A DNA stretch of 64,000 nt from CAYOZN01 sp964408455 (GCA_964408455.1 CAYOZN010000015.1:1-64000), one strand, 5' to 3'; counted from the stretch's first letter, positions 50,627-59,875 are shown. The notes: generated by a model not told the origin, from the sequence alone. Made by a program: numbers and translations.

Positions 50627-52060
50627 ATGGGTACGGAAACCCGCATCGGCGTTGCGACCGGTCTGTTGCTGGTTGCGCTGTCCTCGGTTTACTTCTTCTG
50701 GAGCTCCGGCGGCGAAGAGGAAGACCTGCTGGTCGGCGGCAACGCCAAACCTGTTGCGGCCCTGAAAGGCAATGCGTCGGCGGCGCAGGCAGAAAAGCCG
50801 GCCGCTGCCGACCGGCGCACCGCGTCGGCCCAGCGCCCCCGTACCGCCGAAGCTCGCCGCCCGACCGCCAACTCAAATACCACGGCCGGCCAGGGCTCTC
50901 CGCGCATTCCTCCTTCAAGAACGCAGCCAGCCGGCCCCGCCGCCCCGCCGGCGGCGGTGGTCGCCCGGCAGCCTTCTGGCGCTTCGGGTAGTATAGCGAA
51001 CCCGGCCGCGCGAACTCCGGCTGGAGCGGCAGCCGGCGGCGAGACGGCCGTGGCGCAGGGGCCGATGGGTCCGAGCGCGGCGCCATCCACGCCCCTGCGT
51101 TCGGAAGCGTCGCCCGGCCTGGTCGAGGCTACCCGGGAGAATCTTGCCCGCGATGCGAGTGCCGGCTCAAAGGACACGGCAGCGAATCCGGCAATGAAGC
51201 CCGATCCGTCGGATCTGGCGGCCGTTGGCGAGAACATCCGCCGGATGGCACGGGCCAACTCCGATGCGGCGAGTGGAACCGGCACGAATACGGCACTTCA
51301 GCAAGGCGAAGCACGGCCCACTGCGATGGCGGCTCGAAACACGCCGGTAAGTGCCGCGAACGCCAATCCGCGGCCCTCGCCGGTCTCATCCGGCACAGAT
51401 TCGCCCACAAACCGCGTTGCACAGGCGGGTTCGGGCCCTGCTCCACGAATTCAGCCGATCGGCAGCAGTACTTCCGCCGGCAAGCTCGCTCCCGCCAGCG
51501 ATGATTCCTGGCCGCGCCGCCACGTTATCGAACAGGGAGACACCCTGTCGGATATCTCTCTGACGTACTACGAGTCGACCCGCCACGTCGACCTGATCTT
51601 GAAGGCCAATCCGCACATCAAGGGTCCGCGCAGCTTGAAGATCGGCGACAGCCTGGCGATACCCCGGCTGGACGTCTCCGACCGGGCCGCCAACATCATC
51701 GCCAGGATCGACGCCGCACGGACGGCGGAGAAAGCACGCATAAAGCCCGTCACCCAGCGCACAACCGCTCCGCAACCAACCTCACCGGCAGCCGCCGGCG
51801 GCACAACAAATCCGCCGGCGATCGGACGGTCCGATGCCGCCGGCAGAACGGCATCGCCAAACAGCGTCCGGCCGGCCGGTGCAGCGCGTGCGGCGGCGGC
51901 AAGCTACACGGTGCGCGAGGGCGATACGTTCTACAGCATCGCCCGCAAAACGCTGGGCGATGAGCGACGTTGGAAGGAACTGTTTCAGAAGAATCGCACG
52001 ATGGTCAAGGGCGATCCGAAGCGGCTGCGGGCGGGAATGGTCTTGATGCTGCCCGGTTGA
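50627..52060 (+). CDS. LysM-repeat envelope protein
   Basis: 477 residues. One N-terminal membrane segment 'GVATGLLLVALSSVYFFWSS' (residues 7-26), a long Ala/Pro/Ser/Thr-rich disordered region (about 30-295), a LysM domain 'RHVIEQGDTLSDISLTYYES' (about 303-355), a second linker, and a C-terminal LysM 'SYTVREGDTFYSIARKTLGD' (about 420-477). LysM domains bind peptidoglycan N-acetylglucosamine chains, so this protein probably links inner membrane and cell wall. A perfect AAGGAGG lies 6 bases before the ATG. It follows secDF by 46 bases and may be cotranscribed. Confidence 0.85.
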   Translation: MGTETRIGVATGLLLVALSSVYFFWSSGGEEEDLLVGGNAKPVAALKGNASAAQAEKPAAADRRTASAQRPRTAEARRPTANSNTTAGQGSPRIPPSRTQPAGPAAPPAAVVARQPSGASGSIANPAARTPAGAAAGGETAVAQGPMGPSAAPSTPLRSEASPGLVEATRENLARDASAGSKDTAANPAMKPDPSDLAAVGENIRRMARANSDAASGTGTNTALQQGEARPTAMAARNTPVSAANANPRPSPVSSGTDSPTNRVAQAGSGPAPRIQPIGSSTSAGKLAPASDDSWPRRHVIEQGDTLSDISLTYYESTRHVDLILKANPHIKGPRSLKIGDSLAIPRLDVSDRAANIIARIDAARTAEKARIKPVTQRTTAPQPTSPAAAGGTTNPPAIGRSDAAGRTASPNSVRPAGAARAAAASYTVREGDTFYSIARKTLGDERRWKELFQKNRTMVKGDPKRLRAGMVLMLPG

Positions 52061-52507
52061 GCAGCCTCCAGAACGAACGGGCCGCGCGACGCGAACGCCG
52101 CGCGGCCCTGAGTAGGGGGAGTAGAGCAAGGAAACGGCGGATAGAAGGAGAATGACCGTCGGACCTGAAGGGCGGCAGCCCGGCTGCCTGCCCACCACTC
52201 CCGCGGCCGACGCCCGCCGATCGCGAATTCATTTCATTTCCGGCGGCCGGGCCGAACAGAAACGCATCGCGACCGGCAGTCACCTCCGCCCCCCCAAGTC
52301 ACCATGTCCCGTCGGGGACGGGTGTATTGCAGCATTCGGGCAAAGTTTCTGGATTGCGGTGCCTGCGCCTCGCAAGGCCGGCGAATGGGAAGCCGTTGAA
52401 GATGGCACGGAAGACGACCGGCCGTCCTCTGGCGCGGCATCGACCGGCCTTCCGGGCGTGTGAGCACGTTTGCGGTGTCCAGGCAGGCGGCGGCGGCGCC
52501 TTCGCCG
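52061..52507. other. Convergent intergenic region
   Basis: 447 bases between the LysM gene and the 3' end of spoVR. It holds a strong GC hairpin at 52079-52108 and otherwise no gene that I can support. Confidence 0.6.
52079..52108 (+). terminator. GC-rich hairpin after the LysM gene
   Basis: Perfect 10-bp stem gggccgcgcg/cgcgcggccc with a 10-base loop, 18 bases after the stop codon. No T-run follows, so it is terminator-like rather than a classical intrinsic terminator. Confidence 0.55.
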
Positions 52508-54040
52508 TCAAAGGGCGTGGGCAGGCTTGGGCAGGTCGGCGTGGATCTTCTGCTGCTGGCTCTGCTCCCCATCGAAGCTGAAGAGCACCATTTCATCGTT
52601 GATCTGCGCCTGGAGATGGACGGGCCGGCGCCAGATGCGCTGCACGTTCTTCAGCGTCTCGACGGCGTACTTGATGTCGAGATCGACGCCATTATGCCGA
52701 TGGGCGAGGTAAAGTTCTCCGCGGTTGGCATAGTTGCCATCGACCACGTAGATGTAGGGCTGCATGTGGTTGGTCAGCATGAACAGCAGTTGCTGCTTGA
52801 TCTTGTCGAAATCGCGGTTGACGGCCACCATCCGGCGCGAGGCGGGGTCATAGCGATACTGATACATCTGAAAGCGCTCGACGAATTCGGGCGTCAGAAA
52901 CTCATCGATGAAGGTGACGTCGTTGTGAATCTTGCGCACTTCAAAGATCTTCTGCAAGCCGAGGCCGAGTTTCTTATCCCACTTGCGGGCCTCTTCCATG
53001 CTGCCGCACTCGTCGTATTCCTTGCCGAAGCGGCCGCGATTCCAGCGATCTTCGATGTCGCGGAACAGCTCGAGCCCGATCTTGTAGGGGTTCAGGCGCC
53101 CCGGCTGCATGGCCACGGTGCCGCTGTGATGATCGGCATAGGTGATGATGTCTTCATCGCGCAGGATGCGCGTCGTCATGAGCCGGCTGTGCCAGAATGT
53201 CGCCCAGCCTTCGTTCATGATCTTGGTCTGCCCCTGCGGGGCGAAGTAGTAGGCCTCCTCCCGGACGATGGCGAGGATATCGGCCTCCCAGTCCTTCAGC
53301 GGCGCGTTTTCGAGCATGAACTTCAACACGTCGCGCAGGGGCTGTTCGGGGAAGGCCTTTCGCTTCTGGGCCTGCCGCGTCATCAGCGCTTCGCGCTGGC
53401 GGCGGGTCTCCGACGGCGGGTTGATCCACGATTCCATGTACGGTTTGGCCTTGTAGCGCACCACGTCGCGCTCGATCAACCGCTCGTTGGCCGTCTGCTC
53501 TTCCGGCTGCGGCTCGCCCGTGCGCCGCATGAACACAGAGTATGGATCGATGAGATTGTCCAGCGTCTGGCACACGTCGATAAAGCTCTCGACGCGGTCG
53601 AAACCGAAGCGGTCGATATGCCGGCGGACGCGCGTGGCATGGTTCGCCATTTCGTCCATCATCTTGCGGTTGGTCTTGCTGAACCAGTAGTTGTTCTTGA
53701 AGAAGTCGCAGTGGGCATAGACGTGGGCCATGACCAGTTTCTGGTCGGTCAGCGTGTTGTCGGCCACAAGGTACGCGTAGCACGGATTGTTGTTGATGAC
53801 GAGTTCATAGATCTTGCCCAGGCCATAGACGTGCTGCTTGCGGAGCTTCTCGTACTCCATGCCGAATTGCCAGTGCGGATAGCGCTGCGGAAAACCGCCG
53901 TAGGCCGCGATCTGCTGCATGGTGTCGAAGTCGACCATCTCGAAGTGCGTTTCGTAGAAATCCAGCCCGTGCGCGGCCGCAATCTCGCCGATGTCTCTCG
54001 CGATGGCGTTCAGGTCCGGTCGGCTCGGTTCACGTTTCAT
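52508..54040 (-). CDS. spoVR: SpoVR family protein
   Basis: 510 residues, highly conserved: 'HGLDFYETHFEMVDFDTMQQ', 'YELVINNNPCYAYLVADNTL', 'AHVYAHCDFFKNNYWFSKTN', 'ILRDEDIITYADHHSGTVAM', 'LNPYKIGLELFRDIEDRWNR'. SpoVR (YcgB in E. coli) is almost always encoded with YeaH/DUF444 and the PrkA/YeaG kinase and takes part in starvation and stress responses, or in spore cortex formation in Bacillus. Start ATG 54040, with GAGG upstream; the frame continues open to 54589 but into the neighbouring gene. It is transcribed after yeaH across a G/C-run inverted repeat. Confidence 0.96.
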   Translation of the reverse strand: MKREPSRPDLNAIARDIGEIAAAHGLDFYETHFEMVDFDTMQQIAAYGGFPQRYPHWQFGMEYEKLRKQHVYGLGKIYELVINNNPCYAYLVADNTLTDQKLVMAHVYAHCDFFKNNYWFSKTNRKMMDEMANHATRVRRHIDRFGFDRVESFIDVCQTLDNLIDPYSVFMRRTGEPQPEEQTANERLIERDVVRYKAKPYMESWINPPSETRRQREALMTRQAQKRKAFPEQPLRDVLKFMLENAPLKDWEADILAIVREEAYYFAPQGQTKIMNEGWATFWHSRLMTTRILRDEDIITYADHHSGTVAMQPGRLNPYKIGLELFRDIEDRWNRGRFGKEYDECGSMEEARKWDKKLGLGLQKIFEVRKIHNDVTFIDEFLTPEFVERFQMYQYRYDPASRRMVAVNRDFDKIKQQLLFMLTNHMQPYIYVVDGNYANRGELYLAHRHNGVDLDIKYAVETLKNVQRIWRRPVHLQAQINDEMVLFSFDGEQSQQQKIHADLPKPAHAL

Positions 54041-54057
54041 GGAAACCTCAAAATGCG

Positions 54058-54150
54058 AGGGACAAAGGGTAAGGGGTAAGGGGTGGGAGATAAGAGTCCA
54101 TTTGAACAAACACTCGTGAGTTAACCCCTGTCCCTTATCCCTGATCCTTA
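54058..54150. repeat. G-run / C-run inverted repeat between yeaH and spoVR
   Basis: G runs at 54058-54087 (gaggg, aaaggg, aagggg, aagggg, tggg) are mirrored by C runs at 54124-54150 (cccc, ccc, ccc, cc). The reverse complement of the right arm uses the same words as the left (gggataaggg, agggaca), giving an imperfect hairpin. The left arm is a potential G-quadruplex. Confidence 0.65.
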
Positions 54151-55248
54151 CCGCCCTTGCCCGAAGAACGTCTTCAGCGAATCGTATATGTCGTCCTTCG
54201 TGTTCACCCGGCTGGTGACGACGTTCTTTTCCTGGTCCAGGTGCTCGTGGATGACGTTGATGAAGTTGCCGCTGCCGTAGGCGCTGGCCACCTGGCAGTA
54301 GCCGAACATGTTCACGTGCGGAAGCATGTAATCGCGGAGCAGCTTGCAGCACTCCCGCGAGTCGCTCTCGCTCGAATTGTCGCCGTCCGAAAAATGGAAG
54401 ATGTAGACGTTCCACTCCGACGGGTTGTAGTGCGTTTCGAGTATGTTGCGGCAGAGGTTGAATGCACTGGAGATCTTCGTGCCGCCATCCTCGCGGATGC
54501 GGAAGAACGTCTGCCGGTCCACTTCGGCGGCGCGCACATCGTGCACGATGTAGCGGCTCTCGATGCCCTCGTAGTTGCGACGCAGCCACGCGTCAATCCA
54601 GAAGGCCTCCAGCCGCACCAGCTCCTTCTGCTCATCCCCCATCGAGCCCGACACGTCCATCATGTACACGATGACGGCGTTGCTCTGCGGCTTGAGAACC
54701 GTCTTCCAGCTTCGATAGCGGCGATCGGTACGGATCGGCACGATGACCGGGTTATCCGGATCGTACATGCCGGCGATGAGCTGCCGCCGCATGGCGGCAC
54801 GAAAGGTGCGCTTGAAATGCCGCAGCGATTCGGGGCCGGTTGAGCGGATGCCGCTGTAGCGGTCCTTCTCGCTGGTGATGGTGTGCTTGCCCTTGGGCTT
54901 GATGCGCGGCAGCTTCAGCTCGTCGCCCAGGATGTCGGCCAGCTCGTCGAGGCTGACTTCCACTTCGAGAATGTGCTGCCCCGGCTGGGTGCCACCGGGG
55001 CCTTTGCCGGATTGATCGCCATCCATGGGATCGCCGCTCTTGCCATCCCCCACGCCGACGCCGGCATCGTTATTGTCGCCGTAGCGAAAGTGCGGCAGCT
55101 CGATCCCGCGGATCGGGATGCTGATCAGCTTTTCGCCCTCCTTGCCGAGCAGCTCTCCGCGGGTGAGGAATTTCCGCAAATCCTCGCGGATCTTCCCTTT
55201 CACGATCTGCCGGAAGCGCTGGTGGTCTTTCTCGATCTTTAGTGCCAT
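54148..55248 (-). CDS. yeaH: YeaH/YhbH family (DUF444) VWA-like protein
   Basis: 366 residues. N-terminal 'LKIEKDHQRFRQIVKGKIRE' and 'SIPIRGIELPHFRYGDNN', a Gly/Asp-rich linker, then a von Willebrand A-like domain with the MIDAS motif 'VYMMDVSGSMGDEQKELV' and 'FHFSDGDNSSESDSRE'. It works with SpoVR and the serine kinase PrkA (YeaG) in other bacteria. Here PrkA is not adjacent: the upstream neighbour is a protease gene. TATAAT on the minus strand at 55283-55278 is a likely promoter. Confidence 0.95.
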   Translation of the reverse strand: MALKIEKDHQRFRQIVKGKIREDLRKFLTRGELLGKEGEKLISIPIRGIELPHFRYGDNNDAGVGVGDGKSGDPMDGDQSGKGPGGTQPGQHILEVEVSLDELADILGDELKLPRIKPKGKHTITSEKDRYSGIRSTGPESLRHFKRTFRAAMRRQLIAGMYDPDNPVIVPIRTDRRYRSWKTVLKPQSNAVIVYMMDVSGSMGDEQKELVRLEAFWIDAWLRRNYEGIESRYIVHDVRAAEVDRQTFFRIREDGGTKISSAFNLCRNILETHYNPSEWNVYIFHFSDGDNSSESDSRECCKLLRDYMLPHVNMFGYCQVASAYGSGNFINVIHEHLDQEKNVVTSRVNTKDDIYDSLKTFFGQGR

Positions 55249-55277
55249 GCCGGACGTTAACCGCCTTTCAACGCCAT

Positions 55278-55283
55278 ATTATA
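55278..55283 (-). promoter_or_regulatory. Candidate -10 box for yeaH-spoVR
   Basis: Perfect TATAAT on the minus strand, about 30 bases ahead of the yeaH ATG at 55248. No recognisable -35. Confidence 0.4.
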
Positions 55284-55511
55284 AGGTGCGGTGCCGCGAC
55301 TTCATCGCCGCTCCCGGCGACACGCATCTTGAGCCAGACGGGTCCAGGAGGCAACGTCGCCGGCCACAGCGCGCGGAATGCCGGCACATGCCGAAGGCGA
55401 TATCGGACAGTTTCGCAGGGGCCTGAAACCAGAACCGGCGCCCAATCGATCGCGAGCCAATATCGGAAGCAGCTATCGAGAACGCCTAAGGGCTCGGAGA
55501 AGTGGACAAGC

Positions 55512-56642
55512 TCAAGGCTGCGGCGGCACCACCCTGTCCAGCAACCGCGGCCCGTTCTGAAGCCCGAAGGGGAATATCGATACGTGCAGTTCGGCGGTCT
55601 TGAAGTCCTGATCCTCCAGCAGCGTGCTCGCAGAGCCGGTGCTGTCCATCAGGTCCGTCACATCCGACGTGTGGTTCAATCCCAGCAGGTGACCCGCCTC
55701 GTGGGCCGCGACGTTGGCGATGGCAGTCGCGATGCCCAGCGCGGTCGGCTGGACGGCGAAGGGCGTATCGAAGCTGTTGGTAAACACGATGCCGTCGTCG
55801 CACCGGTCGAAATTGCCGACGTCGACCGAATCGGCCACGCCGAATTTCGTCGGGCTGAACGCACCGAAGTGCATGGTGGTAAAGGTGCCGGGATCGAGTG
55901 CCGGATTATCGTCGCTTGATACGATCCTCAGGCCGGTGTCCTCGAAATTTTCGAGCATCACTTCGACGATCCGCGCCTTGATGAGGTCGGTCTGACCGGC
56001 GTAGGCCGCGTCGATGTCGGCCGAATCGAACGGGTCCACTTCAAAGGCGCCTTCGCTGGTGATCGTGACGGGGCCGCCCGCAAAGTTGAGCAGCAGCGTC
56101 TGCACCTCGGGCACCGGCACCTGACCGCCGCGTTCCACGCGCACGCTGCCCGTGTAATCGCCGCCGGCCGCGTCCAGAAAGAACTTGGCGATCGCAAGGT
56201 AGTAGTGGTCGATGTTCTCGACGACGATGAAGTCCACCCGCGAATTGAGATTGTTTGCACCCAGGTCGACGTCATCGTTGATCCAGATCAGCTCTTCGTT
56301 GCCGTCGAACACCGCCGCGGTGGGATCCAGCGTGCTGCCGGCCGCCGCGTTGACGGTGGCGATGATCCGATCGCCCGGCGAAAAGGGGCCCAGGTCATAG
56401 ACCCGCGCTTCGTCGCCCGTAATGGTGCCGAAGATGTTCACCTCGGCCGCCTGCGAAAAGTCCAGCAGCGTGGCCGTCGCAATCGTCCTTCCGACATCGC
56501 CCGGCGGCTGCGTGCCCGGCATGCTGACGCACATGCCGCCGCCGCCGGCCAGCACCACCACCATCAGCGCGAAAACGCTGAACCGCCGTCCCCTCCATGT
56601 CTGCTTTGGCTTTGGCAATAGATGGCTCCTGCGACGCGCCAT
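55512..56642 (-). CDS. Exported metzincin (matrixin-like) metalloprotease
   Basis: 376 residues. N-terminal signal/anchor 'FSVFALMVVVLAGGGGMC' (possible lipobox GGGMC, Cys ~38). A beta-rich pre-peptidase-like domain follows (about 45-155, 'VYDLGPFSPGDRIIATV'), then a protease domain with 'VAAHEAGHLLGLNHTSDVTD' (HExxHxxGxxH zinc site) and the Met-turn 'LMDSTGS' just after. Probably secreted or surface-attached. ATG 56642 (MARRRSHLL). No inhibitor or partner gene adjoins. Confidence 0.85.
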   Translation of the reverse strand: MARRRSHLLPKPKQTWRGRRFSVFALMVVVLAGGGGMCVSMPGTQPPGDVGRTIATATLLDFSQAAEVNIFGTITGDEARVYDLGPFSPGDRIIATVNAAAGSTLDPTAAVFDGNEELIWINDDVDLGANNLNSRVDFIVVENIDHYYLAIAKFFLDAAGGDYTGSVRVERGGQVPVPEVQTLLLNFAGGPVTITSEGAFEVDPFDSADIDAAYAGQTDLIKARIVEVMLENFEDTGLRIVSSDDNPALDPGTFTTMHFGAFSPTKFGVADSVDVGNFDRCDDGIVFTNSFDTPFAVQPTALGIATAIANVAAHEAGHLLGLNHTSDVTDLMDSTGSASTLLEDQDFKTAELHVSIFPFGLQNGPRLLDRVVPPQP

Positions 56643-57101
56643 TCCGATCCTGCCCGAGATGCGATGTCCACATCCCGCTCACTCATCGGCTGTTCACCGT
56701 AACCAAAGTATTGAGAGCGGCCGGTGGCCGGTCAACCGCTGTTATCGCGTGTCGGAAAACACAGCGGTCCTAAACCAGCGCATAATTGCGCACACTCGAG
56801 CTCACAAATGTGGATCTTTCCGGTCCTGAGGGTTTATCCTAACTCGTTAACCCCGGCCATCTTCCAGCCGATACGCCAATGGCAAAACGGGCGCCGCGTA
56901 CGCGCAAGCGTTCGCGCGGCCGCCCGCTGCCAGAAGTGATGCCCGATGCAGAGACTGCCGGACCAAGCTTTCCGGTAGGGGAAATGGGCTACGAAACGGG
57001 CCAAGAGCGGCGCGGTGAAACCGGAGGCAACCGCGCCGCTCCGCCCGTCACGTTCAATTCGCAATTCTCGACGAAGAAATCCGAGCCGGATCGCCGGCGA
57101 G
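56643..57101. other. Intergenic region before the dockerin fragment
   Basis: About 460 bases. An Arg-rich open frame at 56879-57175 has no motif and overlaps the dockerin fragment in another frame, so I do not call it. No clear promoter. Confidence 0.5.
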
Positions 57102-57269
57102 ATGGATGCCGACGGCGATGTGGACGCCGACGAGCACGCCTTTTTCGTCGCCATCCTGATGAACCTGGAGTCTAACGCCGATTACGTGAGCCGCAGCGCT
57201 CTCAACGGCGACGGACTCGCGAATGGACAGGACATTCCTCATTTCACGGAAGCAATCCTTCTGCCGTAG
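57102..57269 (+). pseudogene. Orphan dockerin-like C-terminal fragment
   Basis: The frame reads 'MDADGDVDADEHAFFVAILM' and, later, 'SALNGDGLANGQDIPHF': two EF-hand-like calcium loops (DxDxDxxDxxE and NxDGxANGxDI), the type I dockerin-like module found at the C-terminus of many planctomycete secreted proteins. Here it stands alone (the frame opens at 57015 with no domain ahead), so it looks like the surviving 3' end of a lost exported protein. Confidence 0.6.
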
Positions 57270-57431
57270 CCGCTCATTCCGGCTGCCTGCCCATGTCGGG
57301 ATGGACATGCGGGCGACGCTGCCCTGCAAATCGCCGCAATTCTCAACAATGGCGCTTCACAAACTCGCCTGCCGCGCGTCTAGATTAATGTGACCGTTGG
57401 CTGACGGGCGGCCGGCGGCGGCGAGGCGGGC

Positions 57432-57887
57432 GTGGAACAACTGCGGCAAAGCTTGTGCAGAATAGCGCTGCGGTTCCGCCTCAGCGCGCACGATGCCGAA
57501 GACATCGTGCAGGAGGCGATGCTCCGGCTCTGTGCGGCCCGCAGCAACGGTGCAGCCGTGCTGGACGATGCGGCATTTGCCCGGCGTACGGCCGCAAACC
57601 TCGCCATCGAACGCATCCGGAGGGAAAAGCGGCGCGCGGCCAGGCTCGATCAAATCGCCCGGTTCGCACAGCGGGACGGCGAAGACAACGCGACACCGGC
57701 GGACGTGCAGCGCCTGTACGACGCCATCGCGCGCCTGCCTGCCCGTCAGTCCGCGGTCATCACGCTGCGAAAACTTATGGAACTCGAGTACGCCGAGATC
57801 GGCGAGATACTCGGCATTTCCGAAGAGGCATGCCGAAGCCACTGCAAACTGGCCCTTGCGCGGCTGAAAAAACTGTTGCCGGAATAG
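57432..57887 (+). CDS. ECF-type RNA polymerase sigma factor
   Basis: 151 residues. Sigma region 2: 'SLCRIALRFRLSAHDAEDIV' followed by QEAMLRL. Sigma region 4: 'RLPARQSAVITLRKLMELEY' with 'IGEILGISEEACRSHCKLAL' as the helix-turn-helix. Short but complete for an ECF sigma factor. GTG start at 57432 with GAGG upstream. It is followed 15 bases later by a membrane-anchored protein that is likely its regulator or partner. No autoregulatory promoter motif recognised. Confidence 0.9.
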   Translation: MEQLRQSLCRIALRFRLSAHDAEDIVQEAMLRLCAARSNGAAVLDDAAFARRTAANLAIERIRREKRRAARLDQIARFAQRDGEDNATPADVQRLYDAIARLPARQSAVITLRKLMELEYAEIGEILGISEEACRSHCKLALARLKKLLPE

Positions 57888-57902
57888 ATCAAGGAGCACG
57901 CG

Positions 57903-59549
57903 ATGAGCAGTCAACCCGTAAGTAATGGAAGCTGCGACGTCGACGGACTCGACGCCCGGACCGCGTCCCGATTTGATGAGCTATTTCAATCGGCACGCCG
58001 TCTTCCGCCCACGTCTGATCAACTCGAGCACTTCCTGCGCGCCGTGCCGCGTTCCCCGCGGCACGGCGCGGGACAGGCACACTACCAAATCCGCCGCATC
58101 GTCTGGCGAATCTGCGGCGGCGCGGCGGCCATCGCCGCAATCATCGCGATCGTCGCCGGCATACTGGGCCCCGGTTCCACGCACCCGACTTTCGCCATGT
58201 CCATGGTCCTTCCCGCCATGCGCAACGTGGAAGTCATTCACGCCATTCACAACGGCGTCGAATGGTGGGAGATGCCCGGTGAGTTTTCGGCCTTGCGCTG
58301 GGCCGACGACAAGGAATCGGTTCACTACTTCAACATCCCGCTCGAGGAATATGCGACCTACAACGCTGTGCGCGGCTGCATCGTCCTGACCACCTGCGAG
58401 CCGACGCATGCCCACCTGGACGGTTTGCCCACGCTCAAGACGCTCGTGGCTGACCTGGAGGCAATCGGCGACCGCCTCGATCGTGACTGGACGCGTCGCG
58501 ACGTCTATCGGGATGGCCGCGCGGTCGTCGAGTACACGCCGAATGCTCCACGAGACTGCGCCGCCATGGTGTTCGATGCAGCGAGCGGCCGTCTCATCGA
58601 GCGCAAGGATTCGAGCGGTTCAACCAGATTCGATTACCCGCCCGCCGGGCCGCGGAACATCTACGACATGGGCGTTCCGCGGGACGCGCCGCTCGTGGAC
58701 GGGCGGGCATCGCAGGAGTTGCTGCAACTGCGGCTCACCGCACTGCAACACTGGGCGCCCACCTTTGGCCCCTATCTTTCCGTCGTCGTGACGTACGGCC
58801 AGCAGGCGTACCTCGTGCTGAGCGATGGTGAACGCCGGCGCATCGAGACGTATGACTTCCGCGACACTCCCGCGCAGTCTCTCGACGAGCAGGTGACCAT
58901 TGCATCGCAGTTCCTCGCCGGAGAAGTGCGCGGCAGGTGCACCGAAGTCGAGATCGTCAACGGCGCGGTCGCGACGCGGGTTCGACTCGATGAACAGGGC
59001 CGGCCCGGGCCGCCCGCGAAATTCGATTCGCTGCTCGCACATTACGGCCTCGTGCTCGAAGAATCCGACGAATTCTTCAATTACGCCCCCGACCGGCTGT
59101 ACGAATACCTGGGCATGAACGACGCGGGTTGGTTCGGATACCAGTCACTGAGCCAGCCGAATCTCAGCCTCTTTCACGATGACCGCCCGGTACTGGCGGA
59201 GATGTGGTTCGATCCGGCGCATAACTATCGCCAGTGCAGCATGACGGTGCTGCAGATTCACGAGTCGCAGTGGCAGCTCTGCGCCGACGGCGGCGACACA
59301 TTCGAAAACGAACTGCACGGCGGGCGCGGCATCGGTCACGAATTCCGCGTCATCGAATGGGCCGAACTCCGGCCGGGACAATGGTATCCCGCGATCACCG
59401 AAACGCAGAGCATGGTTCGATCCTTTGATGCGAAAGCACCGACTCTTGAAGAGCTCGGCGAGGAAGCGAGTCCGCCCAACTACCAGGTCGTCGCCGCCAT
59501 ACCCCTGGAAGGAATTGATGACCACGAATTTGAGTTCTTTTTCGAGTGA
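57903..59549 (+). CDS. Membrane-anchored protein, probable ECF sigma partner (anti-sigma-like)
   Basis: 548 residues. A cytoplasmic N-terminus of about 65 residues ('RFDELFQSARRLPPTSDQLE'), one membrane segment 'ICGGAAAIAAIIAIVAGIL' (about 70-88) and a large extracytoplasmic domain of unknown fold. Topology and position right after an ECF sigma gene (AAGGAG before ATG 57903) fit a transmembrane anti-sigma factor, but no zinc-anti-sigma HxxxCxxC motif is visible. The outer domain resembles planctomycete proteins with MucB/LolA-like sensor roles only in a general way. A strong terminator follows. Confidence 0.6.
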   Translation: MSSQPVSNGSCDVDGLDARTASRFDELFQSARRLPPTSDQLEHFLRAVPRSPRHGAGQAHYQIRRIVWRICGGAAAIAAIIAIVAGILGPGSTHPTFAMSMVLPAMRNVEVIHAIHNGVEWWEMPGEFSALRWADDKESVHYFNIPLEEYATYNAVRGCIVLTTCEPTHAHLDGLPTLKTLVADLEAIGDRLDRDWTRRDVYRDGRAVVEYTPNAPRDCAAMVFDAASGRLIERKDSSGSTRFDYPPAGPRNIYDMGVPRDAPLVDGRASQELLQLRLTALQHWAPTFGPYLSVVVTYGQQAYLVLSDGERRRIETYDFRDTPAQSLDEQVTIASQFLAGEVRGRCTEVEIVNGAVATRVRLDEQGRPGPPAKFDSLLAHYGLVLEESDEFFNYAPDRLYEYLGMNDAGWFGYQSLSQPNLSLFHDDRPVLAEMWFDPAHNYRQCSMTVLQIHESQWQLCADGGDTFENELHGGRGIGHEFRVIEWAELRPGQWYPAITETQSMVRSFDAKAPTLEELGEEASPPNYQVVAAIPLEGIDDHEFEFFFE

Positions 59550-59584
59550 CTGATCTGCTACCCGCGGAGAACCCACCCCTTTCT

Positions 59585-59627
59585 TGCGGCGTGCGTCCAC
59601 CCTACAACGCACGCCGCACATTTTTTT
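59585..59627 (+). terminator. Intrinsic terminator of the sigma operon
   Basis: Perfect 12-bp stem tgcggcgtgcgt/acgcacgccgca with a 10-base loop, followed by CA and seven T, 35 bases after the stop at 59549. Confidence 0.9.
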
Positions 59628-59770
59628 CCCGCTGGTGCAAGAATCCCCTCTCGCACCCCCTCCCACCGCGGCGGACGCCTCCACACATGCCGGCCTTCTC
59701 ACGGAACCGTGAGCACACTTAATGGGTAGACGAGTCGATGGCGGTGCCAACGCAGCGCCGGCCGAGCGCA

Positions 59771-59831
59771 CGGGGCGCGCCCCGGCTTGTCCCGGTTTGT
59801 CTCACCCATTTTTTTTGGTGAGGCGCCTCAC
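59771..59831. other. Two perfect palindromes flanking a T-run in an intergenic region
   Basis: cggggcgcgccccg (59771-59784) and gtgaggcgcctcac (59818-59831) are each perfect 14-bp palindromes. Between them ctcacc and ggtgag (59801, 59817) form another inverted repeat around a run of eight T. The 424-base region 59550-59973 has no supportable gene. Confidence 0.6.
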
Positions 59832-59875
59832 GAGGACCCGACATGACGTGTTTGGTGCCATTTCCGGCGCCGTCA

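Noticed and set aside
52460..54079. 539-codon frame antisense to spoVR
   Set aside because: Shadow of a highly conserved SpoVR gene.
54058..54087. Telomere-like TAAGGGG repeat
   Set aside because: Only two to three units within a short imperfect inverted repeat; internal location in an operon.
56879..57175. 98-codon Arg-rich frame
   Set aside because: No motif, and it overlaps the dockerin fragment in a different frame.
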